Both the position numbers and the translations under genes were made by a program. Positions 18,262 through 27,015 of a DNA stretch of 64,000 nucleotides are shown here, in pieces; the first letter of the stretch is position 1, and each line of letters opens with the position of its first letter. Origin of the DNA: Falsirhodobacter sp051195255 (GTDB lineage: Bacteria; Pseudomonadota; Alphaproteobacteria; Rhodobacterales; Rhodobacteraceae); assembly GCF_051195255.1 (NCBI RefSeq), contig NZ_JBNJLK010000005.1, positions 133,836 through 197,835 on the forward strand, read 5' to 3'. The notes beneath the pieces are model-generated. The model worked only from the letters and a program-made list of their open reading frames with translations. It did not search any database and had not been told where the DNA came from.

Positions 18262-18944
18262 GCGGCGAACCCATCGTCCTTCTGGTCGAGGATGAGCCCG
18301 CGCAGCGCGAGGTTCTGGCCTACAACCTCGAGGCCGAGGGGTTTCGCGTCTTTCAGGCCGGCAACGGGGAAGAGGCGCTCATCCTCGTGGATGAGGTGTC
18401 GCCGGACGTGATCGTGCTGGACTGGATGATGCCGAACCTTTCGGGGATCGAGGTCTGCCGCCAGTTGAAGACCCGTTCCGAAACCCGCAGCCTGCCGGTC
18501 ATCATGTTGTCGGCGCGGTCCGAGGAAGTGGATCGCGTGCGGGGGCTGGAAACCGGCGCGGACGATTACGTGGTGAAGCCCTATTCGGTGGTCGAACTGA
18601 TGGCGCGCGTGCGCACGCAGTTGCGCCGCGCACGCCCCGCGACGGTCGGCATCGTGCTGGAATGGGACGACATCCGCCTCGATTCCGAAACGCATCGCGT
18701 CTACCGGTCCGACAAGGTCCTGAAGCTGGGCCCGACGGAGTTCCGCCTTCTGACCACCTTCATGGAAAAGCCGGGCCGCGTGTTCAGCCGCGAACAGCTT
18801 CTGGACAGGGTCTGGGGACGCGATATCTATGTCGACACCCGCACCGTGGACGTGCATATCGGCCGCCTTCGCAAGGCGCTGTGCGTTCATGGCGGGGAAG
18901 ATCCCCTGCGCACGGTGCGCGGGGCGGGATACGCCCTGGGCTGA
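18258..18944 (+). CDS. phoB: Phosphate regulon response regulator PhoB
   Basis: 228 residues. Receiver domain at about 1-120 with acidic pocket Glu11/Asp12, phospho-acceptor Asp55 in VIVLDWMMPN and the switch lysine in VVKPYS; OmpR-type winged helix at about 130-228 ending in RTVRGAGYAL. It would bind the Pho box upstream of pstS and so autoregulate the operon. The partner kinase PhoR is not in the window on either side of the operon. Confidence 0.94.
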   Translation: MSGEPIVLLVEDEPAQREVLAYNLEAEGFRVFQAGNGEEALILVDEVSPDVIVLDWMMPNLSGIEVCRQLKTRSETRSLPVIMLSARSEEVDRVRGLETGADDYVVKPYSVVELMARVRTQLRRARPATVGIVLEWDDIRLDSETHRVYRSDKVLKLGPTEFRLLTTFMEKPGRVFSREQLLDRVWGRDIYVDTRTVDVHIGRLRKALCVHGGEDPLRTVRGAGYALG

Positions 18945-19003
18945 TTTGGGTCGCGAAACGTCAGGGTGACTGCTAGAATATCCTCAACACGAAGGATGTC
19001 GAC

Positions 19004-19807
19004 ATGGCCGAACCGCGCACGAACGTTTCCTCCCTTGATCCTGTGTGGCAGCGGATCTGCGATGAGGCGCAACAGGCGATTCGCGACGAACCGCTGATCG
19101 GCGGCTTTGTCCATGCCAGCCTGTTGCACCACCCGTCCTTGGAGCGGGCGCTGGCCTATCGCTTCGCGCTGAAGCTGTCGTCCAACGACATGAGCGAGCA
19201 GATCCTGCGCGAGATCGCGGAAGAGGCGCATCGTGCCTCTCCCGACATCGTTCAGGCGGCGCGGGCGGATCTGACGGCGGTCTTCGAACGCGATCCCGCC
19301 TGCCACCGCTATCTTCAGCCGATCCTGTATTTCAAAGGGTACCAGGCTCTGCAGGCCTATCGCATCGGCCACTGGCTGTGGACCCGCGGGCGGTTCGACC
19401 TGTCCTATTTCGTCCAGACCCGCGTGTCGGAGGTGTTTGGCGTCGACATCCATCCGGCCGCGTCGGTCGGACGGGGCGTCATGATCGACCACGCCCATTC
19501 CATCGTGATCGGGGAAACGGCGATCGTGGGCAACAACGTGTCCATGCTGCATTCCGTCACGCTTGGCGGCACGGGCAAGGAGGACGGCGACCGTCATCCT
19601 AAGATCGAGGATGGCGTGCTGATCGGGGCGGGCGCGAAAGTGCTGGGCAACATCACAGTCGGGCATTGCAGCCGGATCGCGGCAGGCTCGGTGGTTCTGC
19701 GGGACGTTCCACCGAATTCCACCGTCGCGGGCGTTCCGGCAAAGGTCGTGGGCACCGCCGGCTGCGATCAGCCGTCCATCGCGATGAACCAACTCGTCCA
19801 GGAATGA
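19004..19807 (+). CDS. cysE: Serine O-acetyltransferase CysE
   Basis: 267 residues. A helical N-terminal half is followed by a left-handed beta helix of hexapeptide repeats (about 155-235), including HAHSIVIGETAIVGNNVS and LGGTGKEDGDRHPKI, which form the acetyl-CoA and serine site. The enzyme makes O-acetylserine for cysteine synthesis. GAAGGATG lies upstream of ATG 19004. It is a single gene after phoB, with a strong hairpin behind it. Confidence 0.95.
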   Translation: MAEPRTNVSSLDPVWQRICDEAQQAIRDEPLIGGFVHASLLHHPSLERALAYRFALKLSSNDMSEQILREIAEEAHRASPDIVQAARADLTAVFERDPACHRYLQPILYFKGYQALQAYRIGHWLWTRGRFDLSYFVQTRVSEVFGVDIHPAASVGRGVMIDHAHSIVIGETAIVGNNVSMLHSVTLGGTGKEDGDRHPKIEDGVLIGAGAKVLGNITVGHCSRIAAGSVVLRDVPPNSTVAGVPAKVVGTAGCDQPSIAMNQLVQE

Positions 19808-19814
19808 ACGACAA

Positions 19815-19838
19815 CGGCCGGAGGTGTCCCTCCGGCCG
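19815..19838. terminator. Hairpin between convergent cysE and pdhC
   Basis: CGGCCGGAGG (19815-19824) and CCTCCGGCCG (19829-19838) form a perfect 10-bp stem with loop TGTC. It sits between the two converging stop codons and can serve both strands. The U-run after it is weak. Confidence 0.7.
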
Positions 19839-19861
19839 CGTTCCGATCATATGGATGGCTG

Positions 19862-21247
19862 TCAGGCCAGCATGGCAATCGGGTGCTCCAGGTTCTCGAC
19901 GATGGCCTTCATCAGTTCAGCGCCCAAGGCACCGTCGATCACGCGGTGATCGACCGACAGGGTCATCGACATCATGGTGGCCACGGTCAATTCGCCATCC
20001 TTGCCGACGATCGGCTTCTTCAGTCCAGCGCCCACGGCCAGGATCGCGGCCTGCGGCGGACTGATGATCGCGTCGAAATTCTCAATCCCCATCATGCCGA
20101 GGTTCGAGATGGAGAAGCTTCCACCCTGATATTCATGCGGGGCCAGCTTCTTGTTTCGGGCGCGGGCCGCCAGATCCTTCATCTCGGCCGACAGGGTCGA
20201 GAGAGATTTCTGGTCCGCGTCCTTCAGCACCGGCGTGAACAGACCGCCTTCGACCGACACGGCCACGGCCACGTCCGACGCCTTCATCCGCAGGATGCGG
20301 TCGCCCGCCCAGACGGCGTTGGCGTCCTTCACCTGTTGAAGGGCCAGCGCGCAGGCCTTGATGATGAAGTCGTTCACCGACAGCTTCACGCCGCGGGCTT
20401 CCAGCTGCGTGTTCAGCGTCGCGCGGAATTTCATCAGCGCGTCAAGGTTCACGTCCCGGCGCAGATAGAAGTGCGGGATCGTCTGCTTGGCTTCCGTCAG
20501 GCGGGCGGCGATGACCTTGCGCATCCCGTCCAGCGGCACGTCTTCATAGCTGCGGCCGTCATACATCTTCTTGACGGCGTCGGCGCTGGAGGTGGCGGAG
20601 GCGACGGGGGCTTTCTGCGCCTCGGCCTTCGGTGCGTCGGCCTTGGGGGCTTCCGACTTCGCAGCCGCGGGCTTCGCCGCTTCCACGTCCGCCTTCACGA
20701 TCCGGCCATGCGGACCGGTGCCCTGAACCTGCGACAGATCCAGCCCCTTGTCGGCGGCGATGCGCCGGGCCAAGGGCGAGGCGAAGACGCGCTTTCCATC
20801 ACCTTTCAAGGCCGCGGAACCGCCCTTGGTCGGTGCCGCCGAGGTCGTGGGGACCTTGCCTTCGCCTTCGGGTTCCACCTGCTGCTGACGGCCGATCTTT
20901 TCTTCTTCGGCGTCGGCCTTCTGATCCTCGACCGACTGGTCATCGGCCGAATGGTCCGGACCGGGGGCGGGCTTGGACGCCCCGGCGTCTGCCGGAACCT
21001 CCTCGCCGTCCTCGACCAAGATCGCGATCGGCTGGTTCACCTTCACGCCCGCCGTGCCTTCAGCGACCAGGATCTTGCCCATGGTGCCTTCGTCCACGGC
21101 CTCGAACTCCATCGTGGCCTTGTCCGTCTCGATCTCGGCCAGCACCATGCCGGATTTGACTTCGTCGCCCTCTTTCACCAGCCACTTGGCCAGCGTGCCT
21201 TCCTCCATCGTCGGGGAAAGGGCCGGCATCAGGATTTCAGTAGCCAT
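19862..21247 (-). CDS. pdhC: Pyruvate dehydrogenase E2, dihydrolipoamide acetyltransferase
   Basis: 461 residues. One N-terminal lipoyl domain with the lipoylated Lys43 in ETDKATMEFE, an acidic then Ala/Pro/Lys-rich linker, a peripheral-subunit-binding domain near 154-190 (SPLARRIAADKG, GTGPHGRI) and a catalytic domain ending with the DHRVIDG motif. It transfers the acetyl group to CoA in the core of the pyruvate dehydrogenase complex. GAGGAG precedes the ATG. Last gene of pdhA-pdhB-pdhC; no E3 gene follows, since the convergent cysE is next. Confidence 0.96.
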   Translation of the reverse strand: MATEILMPALSPTMEEGTLAKWLVKEGDEVKSGMVLAEIETDKATMEFEAVDEGTMGKILVAEGTAGVKVNQPIAILVEDGEEVPADAGASKPAPGPDHSADDQSVEDQKADAEEEKIGRQQQVEPEGEGKVPTTSAAPTKGGSAALKGDGKRVFASPLARRIAADKGLDLSQVQGTGPHGRIVKADVEAAKPAAAKSEAPKADAPKAEAQKAPVASATSSADAVKKMYDGRSYEDVPLDGMRKVIAARLTEAKQTIPHFYLRRDVNLDALMKFRATLNTQLEARGVKLSVNDFIIKACALALQQVKDANAVWAGDRILRMKASDVAVAVSVEGGLFTPVLKDADQKSLSTLSAEMKDLAARARNKKLAPHEYQGGSFSISNLGMMGIENFDAIISPPQAAILAVGAGLKKPIVGKDGELTVATMMSMTLSVDHRVIDGALGAELMKAIVENLEHPIAMLA

Positions 21248-21257
21248 TCGTCTCTCC

Positions 21258-22652
21258 TCAGCGATAGCAGACGGATTTGACGGCCTCGATCACCTCGGCG
21301 GTCGTGACCAGCGCAAGCTTTTCAAGGTTTGCCGCATAAGGCATCGGCACGTCCTTGCCTGCGAGGTTGATCACCGGGGCGTCCAGATAGTCGAACGCCT
21401 GCTGCATGATCGTGGCCGAGATGTGGTTCCCGATGGAGCCGACGGGGAAGCCTTCCTCGACGGTAACACAACGGTTCGTCTTGCGGACCGATTCCAGCAC
21501 CGTTTCGTAATCGATCGGACGCAGGGTGCGCAGGTCGATCACTTCGGCCTCGATGCCCTCTTCGGCCAGCTTGTCGGCGGCTTCCAGGGCATAGGTCATG
21601 CCGATCCCGAAGGACACGATGGTCACGTCCTTGCCTTCGCGCCAGATGCGCGCCTTGCCGAAGGGGATGGTGAAGTCCTCGACATCCGGCACCTCGAACG
21701 AACGACCGTACATGATCTCGTTCTCAAGGAAGATGACGGGGTTCGGATCGCGGATCGCCTGTTTCAGCAGGCCTTTGGCGTCGGCGGCCGAATAGGGCAT
21801 CACGACCTTCAGGCCCGGGATCTGGGCGTACCACGCCGCGTAGTCCTGGCTGTGCTGCGCGCCCACGCGGGCGGCGGCGCCGTTCGGACCGCGGAACACG
21901 ATCGGGCAGCCCATCTGGCCACCGGACATGTACAGCGTCTTGGCGGCGGAGTTGATGATCTGGTCGATCGCCTGCATGGCGAAGTTGAAGGTCATGAACT
22001 CCACGATCGGGTTCAGGCCGCCCATGGCCGCACCAACCGCGACGCCGGCAAAGCCGTGCTCGGTGATCGGGGTGTCGACGACGCGCTTCGGACCGAACTC
22101 GTCCAGAAGGCCTTGGGAGATCTTGTAGGCGCCCTGGTATTCGCCCACTTCCTCGCCCATCAGGAAGACACGGTCGTTGCCGCGCATTTCCTCGGCCATG
22201 GCCTCGCGCAGGGCTTCCCGCACGGTCATGGTCTTCATCTTCGTGCCTTCGGGCCAGTCGGGCGAACGGTCGCGCTTGCCCGGAACCGGCGCACCGGGGG
22301 AGGCGACGACCGGTTCGTCCAGCGCTTTCACGCTGCCGCCCTCGGCTTCGGGAGCCTTCTTTTCCTCGGTCGGCTCGACGGCCTCACCGGACGCCGCGTC
22401 CGCATCCTCGCCTTCCTCGACCAGAACGCAGATCGGCGTGTTCACCTTCACGCCCGACGTGCCCTCGGCCACCAGGATCTTGCCGACGATGCCCTCGTCC
22501 ACGGCTTCGAACTCCATCGTGGCCTTGTCCGTCTCGATCTCGGCCATGACCTGACCGGATTTCACGGTGTCGCCTTCCTTCACCAGCCACTTGGCCAGCG
22601 TGCCTTCTTCCATGGTCGGCGACAGCGCCGGCATCAGAACTTGCGTTGCCAT
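21258..22652 (-). CDS. pdhB: Pyruvate dehydrogenase E1 beta subunit with an N-terminal lipoyl domain
   Basis: 464 residues. Residues 1-80 are a lipoyl domain almost identical to that of the E2 gene next to it (lipoyl Lys43 in ETDKATMEFE), joined by a Glu/Ala-rich linker to the E1 beta transketolase-type part beginning near MTVREALREAM. The beta part contains EHGFAGVAVGAAM and the MPYSAADAKGL stretch. Lipoylated E1 beta is known in several alphaproteobacteria. Overlap of sequence between the two lipoyl domains suggests copying or gene conversion between pdhB and pdhC. Confidence 0.95.
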   Translation of the reverse strand: MATQVLMPALSPTMEEGTLAKWLVKEGDTVKSGQVMAEIETDKATMEFEAVDEGIVGKILVAEGTSGVKVNTPICVLVEEGEDADAASGEAVEPTEEKKAPEAEGGSVKALDEPVVASPGAPVPGKRDRSPDWPEGTKMKTMTVREALREAMAEEMRGNDRVFLMGEEVGEYQGAYKISQGLLDEFGPKRVVDTPITEHGFAGVAVGAAMGGLNPIVEFMTFNFAMQAIDQIINSAAKTLYMSGGQMGCPIVFRGPNGAAARVGAQHSQDYAAWYAQIPGLKVVMPYSAADAKGLLKQAIRDPNPVIFLENEIMYGRSFEVPDVEDFTIPFGKARIWREGKDVTIVSFGIGMTYALEAADKLAEEGIEAEVIDLRTLRPIDYETVLESVRKTNRCVTVEEGFPVGSIGNHISATIMQQAFDYLDAPVINLAGKDVPMPYAANLEKLALVTTAEVIEAVKSVCYR

Positions 22653-22664
22653 TGTATCGCCCCC

Positions 22665-23654
22665 TTACGCGTAAATGTCGGTCCAGAGCTCGGACACGTC
22701 CGGCTCGGGGCTGGTCTTCGCGAACTCGGCGGATTCGTTCACGATGGCCTTGATGTCCTTGTCGATGGCCTTCAGGTCATCGTCGGTGGCGTGGTTGCCG
22801 GTCAGCAGCAGATCGCGCACATGCTCGATGGGGTCCTTTTCGGAACGCATCTTCTCCACCTCGTCCCGGGTCCGGTATTTCGCCGGATCGGACATGGAGT
22901 GTCCGCGGTAACGGTAGGTGTTCATTTCGAGGATGTACGGACCCTTGCCGGCACGGCAATGCGCCACGGCCTTTTCGCCGGCCGCTTTCACCGCCAGCAC
23001 GTCCATGCCGTCTACGGCCTCGCCCGCGATGCCGTAGGCTACGCCGCGTTCCCAGTAGGAAGGCGACTTGGTCGAGCGTTTCACGCTCGTACCCATGGCA
23101 TACTGGTTGTTCTCGATCACGAAGACGCAGGGCAGGTCCCACAGCTGGGCCATGTTGTACGTCTCGTACACCTGGCCTTGGTTCGCCGCACCATCGCCGA
23201 AATAGGCGAAGGTGACGTTGTCGTTGCCCAGGTACTTGTCGGCGAAGGACAGGCCGGCACCGATCGGCACCTGCGCCGCGACGATGCCGTGGCCGCCATA
23301 GAAATGCTTCTCCTTGGAGAACATGTGCATGGAGCCGCCCTTGCCCTTCGAGTAGCCGCCTTCGCGACCCGTCAGCTCGGCCATGACGCCATTGGCGGAC
23401 ATGCCGCAGGCCAGCATGTGCCCGTGATCGCGGTAGGAGGTGACGCGCTTGTCGCCTTCCTTCGCCGCGGCTTCCAAGCCCACGACGACCGCTTCCTGCC
23501 CAATGTAGAGGTGGCAGAAGCCGCCGATCAGGCCCATGCCATACAGCTGGCCGGCCTTTTCCTCAAAGCGACGGATCAGAAGCATGTCGCGGTAATAGCC
23601 AAGGAGTTCATCCTTGGAAACGTTGGGGATAGTGGCCGTATCTTTGGTGGCCAT
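22665..23654 (-). CDS. pdhA: Pyruvate dehydrogenase E1 alpha subunit
   Basis: 329 residues. The thiamine diphosphate motif runs from GDGAANQGQ (near residue 163) to ENNQYAMG (near 190). The HMFSKEKHFYGGHGIV stretch and the YRYRGHSMSDPAKYR phosphorylation-loop-like segment are typical of E1 alpha. ATG 23654 has GGAGGA directly upstream; an in-frame GTG 15 bases earlier is less likely. First gene of the pdh operon, with a perfect palindrome about 27 bases upstream of its start. Confidence 0.95.
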   Translation of the reverse strand: MATKDTATIPNVSKDELLGYYRDMLLIRRFEEKAGQLYGMGLIGGFCHLYIGQEAVVVGLEAAAKEGDKRVTSYRDHGHMLACGMSANGVMAELTGREGGYSKGKGGSMHMFSKEKHFYGGHGIVAAQVPIGAGLSFADKYLGNDNVTFAYFGDGAANQGQVYETYNMAQLWDLPCVFVIENNQYAMGTSVKRSTKSPSYWERGVAYGIAGEAVDGMDVLAVKAAGEKAVAHCRAGKGPYILEMNTYRYRGHSMSDPAKYRTRDEVEKMRSEKDPIEHVRDLLLTGNHATDDDLKAIDKDIKAIVNESAEFAKTSPEPDVSELWTDIYA

Positions 23655-23680
23655 TGCGTCCTCCTCCACAGCAAGCGGAT

Positions 23681-23700
23681 ATAGTTTAGCCTTAAACTAT
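23681..23700. promoter_or_regulatory. Palindrome in the pdhA promoter region, possible operator
   Basis: ATAGTTTA (23681-23688) and TAAACTAT (23693-23700) are perfect inverted repeats around GCCT. The element lies 27-46 bases upstream of the pdhA ATG and is strikingly A+T-rich against its surroundings. Its place fits an operator overlapping the transcription start. The cognate regulator is not known to me. Confidence 0.5.
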
Positions 23701-23763
23701 CTTTATCGCATCATCCTGCGCGAGTGTAGCGCAAAATTGCATGGGGCGGAGTGTAGTGCGAAC

Positions 23764-24057
23764 TCAACGGATGACGATCTCATCCGGGCGGGTATAGCCA
23801 AGAATGTCACGGGCCTGCTGGTCCAGCAGATCCAAGTCCAGATACTGGGTGGACAGGCGCCGGGTCAGGTTCTGGATATCGTCCAGCTGCGCCTGAAGGC
23901 GCGACCGTTCGCTTTCAAGCTGTTCCGTCTGGGCACGGATCTGCACCTGCTGGAACACGCCATAATCGCCTTGAACGGCCGCGAAGGTGAAATAAAGGCC
24001 CAGGGTGGCCAGGATCATGAAATAGACCGTGGCGCCAAGTGCGGGAGGTTTCGTCAT
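23764..24057 (-). CDS. FtsB/DivIC-like septum formation initiator family protein
   Basis: 97 residues: a short cytoplasmic tail, one membrane helix (about 11-28, GATVYFMILATLGLYF), then a coiled coil (about 35-70) rich in Gln/Leu/Arg, and an RPDEIVIR end. This is the architecture of FtsB/DivIC, which with FtsL and FtsQ links early and late division proteins. ATG 24057 gives the compact form; the longer open frame upstream has no ribosome site. It sits between fbaB and pdhA on the same strand, the common arrangement in this bacterial group. Confidence 0.82.
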   Translation of the reverse strand: MTKPPALGATVYFMILATLGLYFTFAAVQGDYGVFQQVQIRAQTEQLESERSRLQAQLDDIQNLTRRLSTQYLDLDLLDQQARDILGYTRPDEIVIR

Positions 24058-24124
24058 CTGCTGCCCCAAACGCCTGTTGACCGGCGACAACCTGTTGATG
24101 CCACAAGGGGGGGCGGCAGGCAAA

Positions 24125-24151
24125 GGGTTTCCCGGACGAACCGGGAAACCC
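24125..24151 (-). terminator. Terminator hairpin downstream of fbaB
   Basis: GGGTTTCCCGG (24125-24135) pairs perfectly with CCGGGAAACCC (24141-24151) around ACGAA. On the minus strand the stem begins about 8 bases after the fbaB stop and is followed by TTTGCC. The 11-bp stem is strong although the U-run is short. Confidence 0.75.
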
Positions 24152-24158
24152 CTGAAGG

Positions 24159-25088
24159 TCAGGCCTGACCCTTGTAGATCGAGACGAGCTTGCCCAGCAT
24201 CGCCAGCGCATCCTCGCGCGGGCGCTGGAAGGTGTTGCGCCCGATGATGGAGCCGTTGCCGCCGCCGGCCAGGATGGCGCGCGCGTCGTCATAGACCGCA
24301 TCTTCGCCCTTCGTGGCACCGCCCGAGAAGACGATGATCCGGCGACCGGCGAAGGAGGCCTGCACGCAGTGCTTCACCCGCGCGGCCATGTCGGACACGT
24401 CGATCTTCTGCGCGTCGTAGACCTTCTTGGCCTCTGGCTGCATGATGTGGTCGGTGGACAGCTTGATCTTGATGATGTGGGCGCCCAGCAGGGCGGCCAC
24501 ATGCGCGGCATAGGCGGCCACATCGATGGCGGTTTCCCCGTCCTTCGTCACGGCCTCGCCGCGCGGATAGGACCAGATCACGGTGGCGATGCCGCGGGCG
24601 GCGGCTTCCTTGCGCATCTGGACGATCTCCTCGAACATGTCCAACGCCATGTCCGAACCCGGATAGATCGTGAAGCCGATGGCCGCGCAGCCCAGACGCG
24701 ATGCGTCATCGACCGAAGCCGTGATCGCCTGGTTCTTGCCCGCCGTGTCGGACATGAGCGAGTTGGCGGAGTTCACCTTCAGGATCGTCGGGATCTGGCC
24801 CGCGAAGGTGTCGGCGCCCGCTTCCAGCGGACCCAGCGGCGCAGCATAGGCCGACAGCCCCGCGTCGATCGCCAGCTGGTAGTGGTAGTGGGGATCATAA
24901 CCTGCGGCGTTCGGCGCGAAACTGCGGGCCGGGCCGTGTTCGAATCCCTGGTCGACCGGCAGGATGATCATCTTGCCGGTGCCACCCAGCTCGCCTTCCA
25001 TCAACATGCGGCAAAGGTTGCCTTTCACGCCGGCGTTCTCGCCTTCGTAATTGGCAAGAATACGCTGGACGGTTGTGGATGCACGCAT
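24159..25088 (-). CDS. fbaB: Class I fructose-bisphosphate aldolase (FbaB/DhnA family)
   Basis: 309 residues. The TIM-barrel segments IILPVDQGFEHGP (about 41-53), ASRLGCAAIGFTIYPGS and HIIKIKLSTDHI (about 204-215, with the Schiff-base lysine at 207 or 209) match the DhnA-type class I aldolase family. It cleaves fructose 1,6-bisphosphate in glycolysis or works in reverse in gluconeogenesis. ATG 25088 has AAGGAG upstream. It lies behind pgk on the same strand, with about 115 bases between. Confidence 0.92.
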   Translation of the reverse strand: MRASTTVQRILANYEGENAGVKGNLCRMLMEGELGGTGKMIILPVDQGFEHGPARSFAPNAAGYDPHYHYQLAIDAGLSAYAAPLGPLEAGADTFAGQIPTILKVNSANSLMSDTAGKNQAITASVDDASRLGCAAIGFTIYPGSDMALDMFEEIVQMRKEAAARGIATVIWSYPRGEAVTKDGETAIDVAAYAAHVAALLGAHIIKIKLSTDHIMQPEAKKVYDAQKIDVSDMAARVKHCVQASFAGRRIIVFSGGATKGEDAVYDDARAILAGGGNGSIIGRNTFQRPREDALAMLGKLVSIYKGQA

Positions 25089-25205
25089 CGTCGACTCCTT
25101 GAAAAAATCCGCTTCGGAAGGTGTATGGGGCAGTGGGGGGCTTCGCAATCTTGGTCGCGCTAACATGCCGACAAAGGATGATCTTTTTGCGAAACCCCCG
25201 TGAAA

Positions 25206-26393
25206 TCATCCAAGCGCGGCGACGCCGGGCAGGGTCTTGCCCTCCATCCACTCAAGGAACGCACCCCCGGCGGTGGAGATGTAAGTGAACCGATCGGCCG
25301 CGCCCGCCGTGTTCAGCGCCGCCACCGTGTCGCCCCCGCCTGCGACCGAGACGAGCTGGCCGGCTTCGGTCAGTTCGGCGGCCTTGGCGGCGGCGGCGTT
25401 GGTGGCCTTGTCGAAGGGCTCGATCTCGAACGCGCCAAGGGGGCCGTTCCAGATCAGCGTCTTGCACTGCGAAAAGACCATCGCGATATGGGCGACGCTT
25501 TCCGGGCCCGCGTCCAGGATCATCGCATCGGCCGGGCAGGCTTCGGCGCTGACGGTTTCGGACGCGGCGCCGGCCTTAAATTCACGCGCGACCACGACGT
25601 CGACGGGCAGGATCACCTGGCAGCCGGCCTTCTGCGCCTTTGCCAGAATCCCGCGGGCGGTGTCGGCCATGTCGCGTTCGGCGAGGCTTTTCCCGACCTC
25701 GATTCCCTGAGCGACCAGGAAGGTGTTCGCCATGCCGCCGCCGATCACCAGATGGTCGACCTTTTCCACGAGGTTGCCCAGCAGGTCCAGCTTGGTCGAC
25801 ACCTTGGCGCCGCCCACGATGGCCACCACGGGACGGGTCGGCGCGCCCAGCGCCGCTTCCAACGCCTTCAGCTCGGCTTCCATCAGGCGGCCGGCGACGG
25901 CGGGCAGAAGATGCGCCACCCCTTCGGTGGAGGCGTGCGCGCGGTGCGCGGCCGAGAACGCGTCGTTGACGTAAAGATCGCCCAGCGCCGCGAAGTTGCG
26001 CGACAGCTCGCTGTCGTTCTTCTCCTCGCCGGCGTGGAAGCGGGTGTTTTCCAGAAGGACGACCTCGCCCTCGCCAGCCTCGGCGATGGCGCCGCGGGCA
26101 TAGTCGCCGATGCAGTCCTTGCCGAACACGACGCGCAGGCCCAGCGCCTTTTCAAGGGCCGGGACCAGCGGCTTCAGGCTCATCTCCTCCACGACCTTGC
26201 CCTTGGGGCGGCCGAAATGGGCCAGCAGCACGGGCTTGCCGCCGGCCTGCACGATGTCGCGCACCGTCGGCACGATCTTTTCGATGCGGGTGGCGTCGGT
26301 CACGGTGCCGTTGTCCATCGGCACGTTGATGTCCACGCGCACCAGGACCGTCTTGTCCTGCAGGTCGACGTCGTCCAGCGTTTTCCAGGCCAT
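25206..26393 (-). CDS. pgk: Phosphoglycerate kinase
   Basis: 395 residues. VRVDINVPM near residue 17, LLAHFGRPKGK near 55, the KVSTKLDLLGNLVEKVDHL segment and the C-terminal GGGDTVAALN nucleotide loop are diagnostic. The enzyme interconverts 1,3-bisphosphoglycerate and 3-phosphoglycerate with ATP formation. ATG 26393 has GAGGAG upstream. The neighbouring fbaB makes a glycolytic pair. Confidence 0.97.
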   Translation of the reverse strand: MAWKTLDDVDLQDKTVLVRVDINVPMDNGTVTDATRIEKIVPTVRDIVQAGGKPVLLAHFGRPKGKVVEEMSLKPLVPALEKALGLRVVFGKDCIGDYARGAIAEAGEGEVVLLENTRFHAGEEKNDSELSRNFAALGDLYVNDAFSAAHRAHASTEGVAHLLPAVAGRLMEAELKALEAALGAPTRPVVAIVGGAKVSTKLDLLGNLVEKVDHLVIGGGMANTFLVAQGIEVGKSLAERDMADTARGILAKAQKAGCQVILPVDVVVAREFKAGAASETVSAEACPADAMILDAGPESVAHIAMVFSQCKTLIWNGPLGAFEIEPFDKATNAAAAKAAELTEAGQLVSVAGGGDTVAALNTAGAADRFTYISTAGGAFLEWMEGKTLPGVAALG

Positions 26394-26508
26394 GCAAAGC
26401 TCCTCTTGGTTGCGCAACAAGTTGCACCGGGCACAGGATACGTCAACGGTGCCTTTTCACCGGCCCCTTCGCGCATTAGGTTTGGCCGGAACCACAAAGG
26501 AGAGGCCG

Positions 26509-27015
26509 ATGGCCGAGATCAAGGATCCCGAAAACACGATCATCATGACGCTGAAGGATGGCGACGTCATCATCCAGCTTCTGCCCGACGTGGCGCCCAA
26601 GCATGTGGAGCGGATGAAGACGCTGGCCCGCGCCGGCGCCTATGACAACGTGGTCTTCCACCGCGTGATCGAAGGCTTCATGGCCCAGACGGGCGATGTG
26701 GCGAACGGCAATGCCGAACAGGACTTCAACCTGCGCCGCGCGGGCACGGGCGGGTCGGACCTGCCGGACCTTCCGGCCGAATTCTCCAAGGTTCCGCACG
26801 CGCGCGGATCGCTGGGCGCGGCACGTTCGTCGAACCCGAACTCGGCCAACAGCCAGTTCTTCATCAACTTCGGCGACAACAACTTCCTGAACGGCCAGTA
26901 CACCGTCTACGGTCAGGTCATCTCGGGGATGGAGTTCGTGGACAAGATCGTCCGCGGCGAACCGCCGCAAGAGCCGGACCGCATGATCCGCGTGCGCGTG
27001 GCCGCCGATGCGTAA
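26509..27015 (+). CDS. Cyclophilin-type peptidyl-prolyl cis-trans isomerase, cytoplasmic
   Basis: 168 residues without a signal peptide. FHRVIEGFMAQTGD holds the catalytic Arg and Phe, and NSANSQFFINF and NGQYTVYGQV are the conserved cyclophilin strands. ATG 26509 has AAGGAGAGG upstream. It overlaps the start of a second cyclophilin gene by 8 bases. Confidence 0.94.
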   Translation: MAEIKDPENTIIMTLKDGDVIIQLLPDVAPKHVERMKTLARAGAYDNVVFHRVIEGFMAQTGDVANGNAEQDFNLRRAGTGGSDLPDLPAEFSKVPHARGSLGAARSSNPNSANSQFFINFGDNNFLNGQYTVYGQVISGMEFVDKIVRGEPPQEPDRMIRVRVAADA

